A program made the position numbers and the translations under genes. Source: Rhizobium sp. (GTDB lineage Bacteria > Pseudomonadota > Alphaproteobacteria > Rhizobiales > Rhizobiaceae). From it: a stretch of DNA of 64,000 bases. The stretch spans positions 1-64,000 of the forward strand of contig JAQGJP010000103.1 of the NCBI GenBank assembly GCA_028290545.1, read 5' to 3'. The notes beneath the pieces were generated by a model. The model ran no database searches, was not told the DNA's origin, and worked only from the letters and a program-made list of their open reading frames with translations. Positions within the stretch are counted from its first letter, which is position 1. Each line of letters opens with the position of its first letter. Positions 25,692-33,696 of this stretch are shown here, one piece after another.

Positions 25692-26800
25692 GACTGCCTC
25701 GACATAAGGGTGGTGGAAAGGGGCATCGACCGAAGCGCTTCGTTGATCGCCTTGCCGCAGGTGACCGTGTTGGCGCTGCCGCCGAGATCGCCGGTCCTGG
25801 ACGCAGGATCGACGAGCACGGTTTCGATCGCCGAGACGATCGCCGCGGCCGCTTGCGGGTGGCCGAGATGGTCGAGCATCATCGCGCCCGCCCAGATCTG
25901 GCCGATCGGATTGGCAATGCCTTTGCCGGCGATGTCAGGCGCCGAGCCATGCACCGGCTCGAACAGGGACGGAAAATTGCGCTCGGGATTGATGTTGCCC
26001 GATGGCGCGATGCCGATCGTTCCGGTGCAGGCCGGACCGAGGTCGGAAAGGATGTCGCCAAAGAGATTGGAGGCGACGACGACGTCGAAGCGGTCGGGGT
26101 TCAGCACGAAATGCGCGCAGAGAATGTCGATGTGATACTTGTCCCAGCGGACATCCGGATAGGCTTTCGCCATGGCTTCGACGCGCTCGTCCCAATAGGG
26201 CATGGTGATCGAAATGCCGTTCGACTTGGTGGCCGAGGTCAGGTGTTTCTTGCCCCGGCTTTGCGCCAGGTCGAAGGCGAAGCGCAGGATCCTATCGACG
26301 CCGATGCGGCTCATCACGGTTTCCTGGACGACGATTTCGCGGTCGGTGCCGGGATACATTTTGCCGCCGATCGAGGAATACTCGCCCTCGGTGTTTTCGC
26401 GGACGACGAAGAAGTCGATATCGCCAGGCTTGCGGCCGGCAAGCGGCGACGGAACTCCGGGCATCAGCCGAACGGGGCGCAGATTGACATATTGGTCGAA
26501 CTCGCGGCGGAACTGCAGGAGCGAGCCCCAGAGCGAGATGTGATCGGGAACGGAGTCCGGCCAGCCGACGGCGCCGAAAAAAATCGCGTCATGGCTGCCG
26601 ATCTGCGCTTTCCAGTCATCCGGCATCATCTGGCCATGCGCGGCATAATAGTCGCAGGAAGCGAAGTCGAAATGGTCGAAGGCAATGTCGATTTCGAATT
26701 TTTCGGCCGCTGTTTGGAGGACGCGGAGGCCCTCCGGTACCACTTCCTTGCCAATGCCGTCGCCGGCGATGACCGCGATCTTCAGACGTTTGGACGGCAT
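25688..26800 (-). CDS. tartrate/D-malate dehydrogenase family protein (TtuC-like) 1
   Basis: A 370-residue member of the isocitrate/isopropylmalate dehydrogenase family, closest to tartrate dehydrogenase. Motifs: AVIAGDGIGKEVVPEG for NAD, ISLWGSLLQFRREFDQYVNLRP for substrate binding, VVRENTEGEYSSIGG, the catalytic Lys region TKSNGISITMPYWDE, the metal Asp residues in ASNLFGDILSDLGP, and HGSAPDIAGKGIANP. It would oxidise and decarboxylate a 2-hydroxy acid with Mn2+/Mg2+ and NAD. It is transcribed from the shared promoter near 27900 and coupled to pdxA. The exact hydroxy acid is unknown. Confidence 0.88.
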   Translation of the reverse strand: MPSKRLKIAVIAGDGIGKEVVPEGLRVLQTAAEKFEIDIAFDHFDFASCDYYAAHGQMMPDDWKAQIGSHDAIFFGAVGWPDSVPDHISLWGSLLQFRREFDQYVNLRPVRLMPGVPSPLAGRKPGDIDFFVVRENTEGEYSSIGGKMYPGTDREIVVQETVMSRIGVDRILRFAFDLAQSRGKKHLTSATKSNGISITMPYWDERVEAMAKAYPDVRWDKYHIDILCAHFVLNPDRFDVVVASNLFGDILSDLGPACTGTIGIAPSGNINPERNFPSLFEPVHGSAPDIAGKGIANPIGQIWAGAMMLDHLGHPQAAAAIVSAIETVLVDPASRTGDLGGSANTVTCGKAINEALRSMPLSTTLMSRQS

Positions 26801-26814
26801 GTCGAATTCCTCTT

Positions 26815-27891
26815 CTATTCGTTGTCGCCGAGTATGGCGGCGCAGACCGCGTCCGTCACCATGTCGGTCGTGGCTGTCCCGCCGAGATCGGGCGTGTGCA
26901 GTGCCGGATCGGCGGTGACGCGCTCGATGGCGCGCATCAGCCGTGCGGCGGCGACCGGTTCGCCGAGATGCTCAAGCATCATCACCGCCGACCAGAACGT
27001 GCCGACCGGATTGGCAATCCCCTTGCCGGTGATATCGAAGGCAGAGCCGTGGATAGGCTCGAACATCGAGGGGAATTTCCGTCCCGGATTGAGGTTTGCC
27101 GTCGGCGCGATGCCGATCGAGCCGGCAAGTGCGGCGGCAAGGTCGGAGAGTATGTCGGCGTGAAGGTTGGTCGCGACGATCGTGTCGATCGATTTCGGGT
27201 GCAGGGTCATGCGCACCGTCATGGCATCGACCAGCATTTTGTCCCAGGTAACATCGGGGAAGTCGGCGGCGACCTCGCGGGCGATCTCGTCCCAGAGTAC
27301 CATGCCGTGGCGCTGGGCATTCGATTTGGTGACGACGGTCAGCAACTTGCGTGGCCGCGATTGCGCCAATTCGAAGGCAAAGCGCATGATGCGCGTAACG
27401 CCCACGCGGGTGAAGATCGAGACCTCGGTTGCCACTTCCTCCGGCAGGCCGCGGTGTGAGCGGCCGCCCTGGCCGGCATATTCACCTTCAGAATTTTCGC
27501 GGACGATGACCCAGTCGAGATCGTCGGCCGTCACGCCCCGCAGAGGACTCTGGATGCCGGGCAGGATGCGGGTCGGACGGACATTGGCATATTGATCGAA
27601 CGGCTGGCAGATGGCGAGGCGCAGGCCCCAGAGTGTCAGGTGATCGGGGACATCGGGTGCGCCGACGGCGCCGAAGTAGATGGCGTCGAAGGCTTTCAGA
27701 CGATCGATGCCGCCCTCAGGCATCAGGACACCGTACGCTTTGTAATAATCGGAGCCCCAGGGGAAATTTTCGACCTTCAGGTCGAAGCGGCCGTCGCGTT
27801 GAGCACAGGCATCAAGGACGCGAAGGCCAGCCGCGACCACTTCCTTGCCGATGCCATCGCCCGGAATGGCCGCAATTTCGTACTTCTTCAT
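26815..27891 (-). CDS. tartrate/D-malate dehydrogenase family protein (TtuC-like) 2
   Basis: A 358-residue paralogue of the preceding gene, 14 bp upstream in the same operon. Motifs: AAIPGDGIGKEVVAAG, LTLWGLRLAICQPFDQYANVRP, VIVRENSEGEYAGQGG, TKSNAQRHGMVLWDE, ATNLHADILSDLAAALAGS and HGSAFDITGKGIANP. Substrate-loop residues differ from paralogue 1 (RLAICQPF against SLLQFRREF), so the two may act on different hydroxy acids. AGGAG lies 7 nt upstream of ATG 27891, preferred over an upstream ATG at 27954 that would include the operator region. Confidence 0.88.
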   Translation of the reverse strand: MKKYEIAAIPGDGIGKEVVAAGLRVLDACAQRDGRFDLKVENFPWGSDYYKAYGVLMPEGGIDRLKAFDAIYFGAVGAPDVPDHLTLWGLRLAICQPFDQYANVRPTRILPGIQSPLRGVTADDLDWVIVRENSEGEYAGQGGRSHRGLPEEVATEVSIFTRVGVTRIMRFAFELAQSRPRKLLTVVTKSNAQRHGMVLWDEIAREVAADFPDVTWDKMLVDAMTVRMTLHPKSIDTIVATNLHADILSDLAAALAGSIGIAPTANLNPGRKFPSMFEPIHGSAFDITGKGIANPVGTFWSAVMMLEHLGEPVAAARLMRAIERVTADPALHTPDLGGTATTDMVTDAVCAAILGDNE

Positions 27892-27945
27892 TCTCAACTC
27901 CTCGCGCTGACGGTGCGCACCTAATCGGATGCCCAACTTTATCGT

Positions 27946-27972
27946 AATTGTCAATTATAAATTGTTGACAAT
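27946..27972. promoter_or_regulatory. double GntR-type operator, including ATTGTTGACAAT (copy 2)
   Basis: AATTGTCAATT (27946-27956) is followed by AATTGTTGACAATT, holding a perfect second copy of the 12-mer at 27961-27972. The pair lies between the divergent ttuC-like and dehalogenase-like genes, 54-70 bp from each start, so one regulator could control both. Confidence 0.7.
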
Positions 27973-28035
27973 TTACCAAAATAGGGATGACTTTACCAGG
28001 AAGTTATAGTCAGAGCCCAAACAAGGAGGGAAGCG

Positions 28036-28992
28036 ATGTCGTTGTCCATAGACAGGTCGATATCCGAAATGCCGGCGTTTTTCCAACACAAGAACGAACT
28101 GATGCATGGATTCCGCTACGAACGGGTGCCGACCGCCGGCGCGGAAATCAATGTGGCGGTGGGCGGCGAGGGGCCGCCATTGCTGCTTTTGCATGGAAAT
28201 CCGCTCACCCATGTCAGCTGGCACAAAATCGCCCCGGCGCTTGCCAAAAGCTTTACGGTCATCGCGCCTGACCTGCGCGGTTATGGCGACAGTTCGAAAC
28301 CCGATGGTGGCGAGGACCATTCCGGATACTCGTTCCGAGCCATGGGCGAGGACAATGCGGCCGTCATGTCGCATTTCGGTTTCGAGCGCTATCAGATCGC
28401 CGGCCATGACCGAGGCGCGCGTGCGGCCTTCCGCATGGCGCTGGATTTCCCTGACCGGATCGAACGCATGGCCGCCCTCGACATCGTTCCGACGCACCAT
28501 GCTTTGACCAATGTGACGCTCGGCTGGGGGCTCGAAGCCTATCACTGGTTCTTCATGGCGCAGAAGGCGCCGTTCCCGGAGAAACTGCTGACGGCCGATC
28601 TTGACTACTACATCGACTACAAACTGAATAAGAAGGGCGTCGGTCTGGAAATCTTCAGTTCGCAAGCGATGGCGGAATACAAGCGCTGCACCACGGCGGA
28701 ACAGATCCATGCGGTCTGCGAGGATTATCGCGCCACCGTCAGCATCGACCTGGCAATGGATACGGCCGACTTCGACAAGCGGACCATCGCTTGCCCGGTT
28801 CTGGTCCTGTGGGGCTCCAACAGCCATTGCGGGCGCCATTTCGAGCCGCTCGAGGCATGGAAACCATGGGCTCCGGATCTGAAGGGCTGGGCCGTGCCGA
28901 CCGGACATTATCCCGCCGAACAGCGTCCGGATCTCATCTATGATGCCTTCTGGAAATTTTTCAACGGACAGGATCCGATGCCGGCCGTCTGA
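28036..28992 (+). CDS. fluoroacetate-dehalogenase-like alpha/beta hydrolase
   Basis: A 318-residue cytoplasmic hydrolase of the haloacetate dehalogenase/epoxide hydrolase branch. The nucleophile elbow is GHDRGAR, giving Asp125, with Arg126 and Arg129 as carboxylate-binding residues. His170-Trp171 (AYHWFF) lie exactly 45 residues later, as the fluoride-pocket His-Trp do in characterised fluoroacetate dehalogenases. CEDYRAT supplies a candidate pocket Tyr231, and His290 (TGHYPAEQ) the base. HGNPLTHVSW forms the oxyanion region. These features favour a 2-haloacid over an epoxide. It is transcribed divergently from the ttuC-like genes under the shared operator. Confidence 0.85.
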   Translation: MSLSIDRSISEMPAFFQHKNELMHGFRYERVPTAGAEINVAVGGEGPPLLLLHGNPLTHVSWHKIAPALAKSFTVIAPDLRGYGDSSKPDGGEDHSGYSFRAMGEDNAAVMSHFGFERYQIAGHDRGARAAFRMALDFPDRIERMAALDIVPTHHALTNVTLGWGLEAYHWFFMAQKAPFPEKLLTADLDYYIDYKLNKKGVGLEIFSSQAMAEYKRCTTAEQIHAVCEDYRATVSIDLAMDTADFDKRTIACPVLVLWGSNSHCGRHFEPLEAWKPWAPDLKGWAVPTGHYPAEQRPDLIYDAFWKFFNGQDPMPAV

Positions 28993-29007
28993 CACGTCGA
29001 ACAACCT

Positions 29008-29033
29008 CCGTCAGCCGTTTGGTCGGCTGACGG
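29008..29033. terminator. convergent terminator hairpin
   Basis: CCGTCAGCCG (29008-29017) and CGGCTGACGG (29024-29033) make a perfect 10-bp stem with a 6-nt loop, between the dehalogenase-like gene and the convergent dehydrogenase gene. Confidence 0.75.
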
Positions 29034-29052
29034 AAATTGCTAGGCGATTTTC

Positions 29053-30123
29053 CTAACCGAGTGCGGCAATGATGCCCTGCGTCATTCCGACGGTGTCGGC
29101 GGTTCCCTTGATATCGCGGGTGCGCGTGGCCGGGTTGGAAAGCGCGGTGGCAATGGCTGTCTGCATGATCGTTGCCGCTTCGATAGCCTCGGGAATCCCA
29201 CGGTTATGCCCCAGCCACTCGATCATCATGCGCGCCGATTCGATCATCGCGAAGGGATTGGCGATGCCCTTGCCGGCGATATCCGGCGCTGAGCCGTGGG
29301 TCGCCTGGGCCATCGCTAGATTGCCCTCGCCAATGCACAGACCCGGTGCCATGCCGAGGCCGCCGACCAGGCCGGCCGCCTCGTCCGTCAGGATATCACC
29401 GAACATGTTGGTGGTGACGATGACGTCGAAAGTCTGCGGATCACGAATCAGACGCATCGCCATGGTATCGACGATCACCTCGTCGACCGTGACGTCGGGG
29501 AACTCCTTGGCAACCCGGTGGCATTCCTCGACGAACATGCCGCAGCCGAGCTTGAAGACGGTGTTTTTATGCACCAGCGTCAGCCGCTTCTTGCGCTGCT
29601 GGGCGATCTCGAATGCCGCCCGCGCCACGCGCGACGAGCCGAGCCTTGTGATGACCCGCACCGAGATCGTCACATCCTCCGTCGGCCGGAATTCGCCGGA
29701 CCCGGCAACGACATTGCGGTCGGGCTGGAACCCCTCGTTGTTTTCGCGCACGATCACCAGATCGATGCCCTCGTGGATCGCCCCCAGCCCGGGAAAGGAT
29801 TTCGTCGGCCGGACATTGGCAAACAGGTTGAAGCCCTTGCGCATGATCGGGTGCGGATTGATGGCACCGGGCACTTTGGGATAGGCCTGGTGACCGATCG
29901 GGCCGAGGATGAAGCCGTCCATCTTGGCCAGCGTTTCCATCGTTCCCTCGGGAAAGGTAGAGCCATGGCTGTCGAGCGCGGTCCGCCCGATGGGCATCGG
30001 CCGCCAATCGATCCTGAGGCCGGTCTTGGCGGCGGCGGCGCGGGCAACCTCGACGGCGGCAGGCACGATTTCGTGGCCGATGTCGTCGCCGTTCAGAATT
30101 CCGATCACGAGATGGTGTGTCAT
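29053..30123 (-). CDS. isocitrate/isopropylmalate dehydrogenase family protein 3
   Basis: A 356-residue third member of this enzyme family, clearly distinct from the two ttuC-like proteins. Motifs: GILNGDDIGHEIVPAAVEV (Asp for the usual Gly in GDGIG), INPHPIMRKGFNLFANVRPTK, VIVRENNEGFQPDRN, VHKNTVFKLGCGMFVEE, TTNMFGDILTDEAAGL and HGSAPDIAGKGIANP. The altered substrate helix (PIMRKGFNLFAN) implies a different 2-hydroxy acid. It is the last gene of the MmgE3-AbrB-dehydrogenase operon. AAAGGACT precedes the start. Confidence 0.85.
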   Translation of the reverse strand: MTHHLVIGILNGDDIGHEIVPAAVEVARAAAAKTGLRIDWRPMPIGRTALDSHGSTFPEGTMETLAKMDGFILGPIGHQAYPKVPGAINPHPIMRKGFNLFANVRPTKSFPGLGAIHEGIDLVIVRENNEGFQPDRNVVAGSGEFRPTEDVTISVRVITRLGSSRVARAAFEIAQQRKKRLTLVHKNTVFKLGCGMFVEECHRVAKEFPDVTVDEVIVDTMAMRLIRDPQTFDVIVTTNMFGDILTDEAAGLVGGLGMAPGLCIGEGNLAMAQATHGSAPDIAGKGIANPFAMIESARMMIEWLGHNRGIPEAIEAATIMQTAIATALSNPATRTRDIKGTADTVGMTQGIIAALG

Positions 30124-30136
30124 GCAGGTAGTCCTT

Positions 30137-31240
30137 TCAATCAGAAGCAGCGTCGATACGGCGCGAAAAGGTTTCGAAGATCCGAAGGGTGAAGAGGATC
30201 GTGGTCATCACGACGGCGATGCGGGTGATCTGGAAGGCGGTGACGGTGGTGGCATCGAGATGCATTGCCGTTGCCGTCAGCACCATTTCGGTCACGCCTG
30301 CCGGTGCGACGGCGAGCAGGCTGGTGACGAAGGACAATCCGGTGGCCGCCGAGAGCAGCCAGGCAATTGCGGCAGCCGCGCCGAGAAGGAAGGTCGTGGT
30401 GATGCAAGCCGAGAGCGTTACCCGCGGAAGTCTGCCGAGCAGCGATCGCCGGAAACGGCAACCCAGCCAGATGCCGATGACGATCTGGGCAATCGTCAGG
30501 ACGATCGAAGGAACGGCATAGGGACCAAGGCCGAAACCCGCAACGCCGCCGCCGATAGCCGCGGGAACAAGCAACCAGGTGTTCGGCAGCCTTAGCCGCT
30601 GCACCAGGAATGCAATCAGGGCTGCGACCAGAAACAGGACCATTAGAGGCAGCGCCTCGCCCCGAAACGGGATCGCCACCGGCTGAAAGCCGCCATCTTC
30701 GCCGAAGATCGATACAAGAAAGGGCACGATCGTGACAATCGCGCTGACCCGGACCAGGTGGACAACCGCCACCGTGTCGCTGTCGGCCTTCCTTTGATGC
30801 GCGACGACCGCCATCTCGGCAAGACCGGCTGCTGCCGTCGCGAAGAATGCGGTCCTGTTGTCGATCGCGGCGAGCCTTCGGATCATTTGAGCGGCGACCA
30901 TGGTGGCAGCGATCGTCAACACGGTCGAAAGCAACATGAATGGTAATAGTTTAGCGATGGCGATGACCACTGCAGGAACGAAATGCAGCCCGATCGCCAG
31001 CCCGACGGCGACCTGACCGAGTTCCCGTCCGTAGGGCAGGGCGGTAATAGGAGCCCCCATGAGCGCCGCACCGCCACATGCCAGAAGCGGTCCGAGCAGA
31101 TAGGGAAGGGGCATCGCGACGCCCTTGGCGATCAAAGCGCCCGCGATGCCGATCATAAGCGCCAGGCCGATCCGAGCCAAGGGGCGGTGGAAGAATCGCC
31201 GCCCGCCGCCTGTGCCCAATGGTTCCGGATCCGGCCTCAC
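30137..31240 (-). CDS. AbrB-family integral membrane protein (COG3180 type)
   Basis: A 367-residue protein with about ten membrane segments in two similar halves, typical of the AbrB (ammonia monooxygenase-like) membrane family: MPLPYLLGPLLACGGAALMG, GQVAVGLAIGLHFVP, ATAAAGLAEMAVVAHQRKAD, LPNTWLLVPAAIGGGVAGFG and LAVAPAGVTEMVLTATAMHLD. The conserved PAG-TEM motif occurs in both halves. Function in the family is poorly known; members often sit beside TTT-type carboxylate genes, so organic-acid transport is possible. It starts with GTG, 13 bp after the MmgE3 stop. Confidence 0.8.
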   Translation of the reverse strand: MRPDPEPLGTGGGRRFFHRPLARIGLALMIGIAGALIAKGVAMPLPYLLGPLLACGGAALMGAPITALPYGRELGQVAVGLAIGLHFVPAVVIAIAKLLPFMLLSTVLTIAATMVAAQMIRRLAAIDNRTAFFATAAAGLAEMAVVAHQRKADSDTVAVVHLVRVSAIVTIVPFLVSIFGEDGGFQPVAIPFRGEALPLMVLFLVAALIAFLVQRLRLPNTWLLVPAAIGGGVAGFGLGPYAVPSIVLTIAQIVIGIWLGCRFRRSLLGRLPRVTLSACITTTFLLGAAAAIAWLLSAATGLSFVTSLLAVAPAGVTEMVLTATAMHLDATTVTAFQITRIAVVMTTILFTLRIFETFSRRIDAASD

Positions 31241-31253
31241 GATGTCGACGGCG

Positions 31254-32669
31254 TCAGGCGACGGAGATCAGGCGGGTCGTCAGCTCGTCGAGCGAGTGCA
31301 ACGCCTCAAGCCTGCGCACCAGTTCGACGATCTCGTTTGCCTTTCCGCTTGCCATGCCTGCGAATTCCGCATTTTCGCGGAACTTGTCGGCAACCTCGTC
31401 ATAGCTCATCGGAAACGCCGGGCTGCCCTTGCCGAAGTCTGCACGGCCCGAGATCGTGCGGCCGTCGTTGAGCTCGATATCGATCAACGTCGTCATCAGG
31501 TGGTAACCGGCGGCTTCCGCTTCGTCGTCGATGACGAAATCGACCTTCTCGATCATCGCCTTGACGTCCGCACGTTCGACGGCGGCGTCGGTGAATTCGT
31601 TCAGGCCGGCGCGGCCTTCGATCAGCAGGATCGCCATGCAGAATTCCATGGAGAACTTGGCCTGCAACTCATCCTTGGGACGGTGATGGATCAAGGCGTT
31701 GGGCATGTTGGAATTGGTGCCGACGCGGACATGTTTCACGTCTTCGGCACGAATCGCGTGCTCCTTGATCAGCCGTAGCATTTCCGTCATGCCGGGATGG
31801 GTCAGCGAGCCTGACGGATGCGGCTTGATGGAGATGCCGGGCATGGCGAAGGTCCAGGGAGCGCCGAGTTTGCCGAGGATCGCAGTCTCGTCATAGCCGC
31901 CGCCGGCGGCCGCGAAGAAGCCGCGCGGAGCCTCGAGGATGCGCGGCGTGGCCGTCCAGCCATAGGAAGCAAACTGCGCCGCGGCGACGCCGCTTTCGGA
32001 CGAACGGCCCGCATGGAAGGGTTTCGTCATGGTGCCGAAGTTCTCGCGCAGACCGGCGGATTGGCTGCCGGCGATCGACAGGGCGCGCAGAGTGGTGGCG
32101 ACGTCGAAGCCCATCAGCCTTGCGCTGGCGGCTGCCGCGGCGAACGTTCCGCAGGTGGCGGTGGCATGGAAACCTGTCTGGTAGTGGCGCGGCGCGATGG
32201 CTTCGGCAATCTTGCACTCGACCTCGACACCGAGATGATATGCCAGCATGAAATCCTTGCCGGACGATTTGACGAGCTCGGCGATTGCCAATGCTGCAGG
32301 CAGCGCCGGTGCCGTCGGATGGGTCAGCAAGCCGTAGACGCGATCCTTGGCGACGGCGAGCTGCGTGTCGTCGTAATCATCGGCGTGGATACCGACACCG
32401 TTGGCGAATGCCGCGAAACGAGGCGCCACCTTGCGCCCTCCGCCAATAACCGTCGCCACGCCCTCGCCAAGGCCAAGATCGTCGAGGTGCCGACGGACCA
32501 GCTCACCGCTTTTGGCGACCGAACCGGAAAGAGCAAGGCCAAAGCCGTCAAGTATCGATTTTTTGCCCAGCTCCACAACGTCTGCCGAAAGTTCGCCGAA
32601 GGTCGTGTTGACCACGAATTCTGCAACATACTTGGTCAGCTTTACATCGACTGCTTTGTTCTGGTTCAT
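31254..32669 (-). CDS. MmgE/PrpD family protein 3
   Basis: A 471-residue MmgE/PrpD protein, similar throughout to protein 1 (16819-18261): GIHADDYDDTQLAVAKDRVYGLLTHPTAPAL, GVEVECKIAEAIAPRHYQTGFHAT, NFGTMTKPFHAGRSSESGVAA, IKPHPSGSLTHPGM and LQAKFSMEFCMAIL. It is first in an operon with the AbrB-type gene and the third dehydrogenase. The shared operator motif at 32736 lies 67 bp upstream. The presence of two related copies in separate operons suggests two similar polycarboxylates or two steps on one pathway. Confidence 0.88.
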   Translation of the reverse strand: MNQNKAVDVKLTKYVAEFVVNTTFGELSADVVELGKKSILDGFGLALSGSVAKSGELVRRHLDDLGLGEGVATVIGGGRKVAPRFAAFANGVGIHADDYDDTQLAVAKDRVYGLLTHPTAPALPAALAIAELVKSSGKDFMLAYHLGVEVECKIAEAIAPRHYQTGFHATATCGTFAAAAASARLMGFDVATTLRALSIAGSQSAGLRENFGTMTKPFHAGRSSESGVAAAQFASYGWTATPRILEAPRGFFAAAGGGYDETAILGKLGAPWTFAMPGISIKPHPSGSLTHPGMTEMLRLIKEHAIRAEDVKHVRVGTNSNMPNALIHHRPKDELQAKFSMEFCMAILLIEGRAGLNEFTDAAVERADVKAMIEKVDFVIDDEAEAAGYHLMTTLIDIELNDGRTISGRADFGKGSPAFPMSYDEVADKFRENAEFAGMASGKANEIVELVRRLEALHSLDELTTRLISVA

Positions 32670-32735
32670 GCCTCATCCTCTTAGGTACATTCGTATTGAG
32701 CGAATCTCAATTTGACTGTGCTGGGAGGATTGTTA

Positions 32736-32747
32736 ATTGTCAACAGT
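32736..32747. promoter_or_regulatory. GntR-type operator variant ATTGTCAACAGT (copy 3)
   Basis: This reads the motif on the other strand, matching ATTGTCAACAAT at 10 of 12 positions, 67 bp upstream of the MmgE/PrpD 3 start. TTGTTAATTGT just to the left adds a second half site. Confidence 0.55.
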
Positions 32748-32791
32748 TTTGTGTTTGCAAAAACGTCGCCTAGATAATCCAGTGTTAATAT

Positions 32792-33556
32792 TCAGGATTC
32801 GGTGCTGGATCCGCCTTCGGCGCGTTTGCCCCGCGGGGTCTTCTGCGGCTTATCTGCGGGCGTAGGGCCGGGCTGGCCGGCTTGACGGGTTCGCGTTATA
32901 CCGTTCAGGATATGGGTGCGCGCTGCAATCAGGCTGCGAACGGGATCACGCGCCTCAAGCGCGTCGACGATCGCGCGATGCTCCTGATTGGAAATGTGTA
33001 GCACGTCATGATTAGAAAGAGCCCTGTAACGCTGAATATGCAATTCCCGCACGAAGCTCTGATAGATGAGCTCAAGGCGATTGTTGCCCGCCATATGCGT
33101 AAGTTGCTTATGGAATTCGAGATTGATGGGATAATAGATGTGCACGTCGCCCAGTTCGACAACCTCGTCCATACGCTGCAGCAGCGCGCGCAGGATGGCG
33201 ATTTCCGCGTCCGTGATCCGCTCGGCGAGCATCATGGCCATGCAGCCGAAAACACCGGCGCGCGCTTCCGAAAGATCCTGCGCTTCGTCATTGGTCAGGG
33301 CGCGAATGAAGAAGCCGCGGTTCGGGATGATTTCGATGAGCCCCATCGCTGCCAGTGCGCTACAGGCTTCGCGGATCGGCCCGCGGCTCACGCCCAGGCG
33401 TTGTGAAAGGCCGTTTTCATTCACCCTCTCATTCGGCTTCAACTCGCCGTCGATGATCATTCGTTCGATCTCGGCCTGCACCACATTCGCGAGCGAACGG
33501 GTGCGAAGAAAATCGATCGCAGACAAATTGTAGGGTACGTTGGTTATGTCTGACAT
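32792..33556 (-). CDS. GntR-family regulator (FadR/FCD subfamily) 2
   Basis: About 254 residues: a winged helix (IERMIIDGELKPNERVNENG, LSQRLGVSRGPIREACSAL) and an FCD ligand domain (ARAGVFGCMAMMLAER, NLEFHKQLTHMAGN, HISNQEHRAIVDALEARD). The basic tail KPQKTPRGKRAEGG is longer than usual. ATG 33556 is chosen as it gives the family's normal N-terminus; no strong ribosome-binding site is seen. It lies between the iron-type ABC operon and the MmgE3 operon, both on the same strand and both carrying the ATTGTCAACA motif, so it may control both. It is a paralogue of the regulator at 16127. Confidence 0.88.
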   Translation of the reverse strand: MSDITNVPYNLSAIDFLRTRSLANVVQAEIERMIIDGELKPNERVNENGLSQRLGVSRGPIREACSALAAMGLIEIIPNRGFFIRALTNDEAQDLSEARAGVFGCMAMMLAERITDAEIAILRALLQRMDEVVELGDVHIYYPINLEFHKQLTHMAGNNRLELIYQSFVRELHIQRYRALSNHDVLHISNQEHRAIVDALEARDPVRSLIAARTHILNGITRTRQAGQPGPTPADKPQKTPRGKRAEGGSSTES

Positions 33557-33696
33557 GAGCAAGACGGATCCCGTAAAAAGTATAGGGGCTTCAGCGTTGA
33601 CGCTTGCCCCCAATGTTTCCTTTATCAGTAACTGCTGTAATTGGCGATACTTGCGACAATCGAGTCCCGCTGTCTTTAAAGGATCCGCAAAATCGT

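Noticed and set aside
24405..26135. A 576-codon open frame on the plus strand over the pdxA and ttuC-like genes
   Set aside because: It crosses three confident minus-strand genes and the ChrA-like gene in another frame; no motif supports it.
16819..32669. A methylcitrate cycle (prp) locus based on the MmgE/PrpD proteins
   Set aside because: No PrpB lyase, PrpC synthase or PrpR regulator is present, and the MmgE/PrpD proteins are linked to tctCBA and tartrate-type dehydrogenases.
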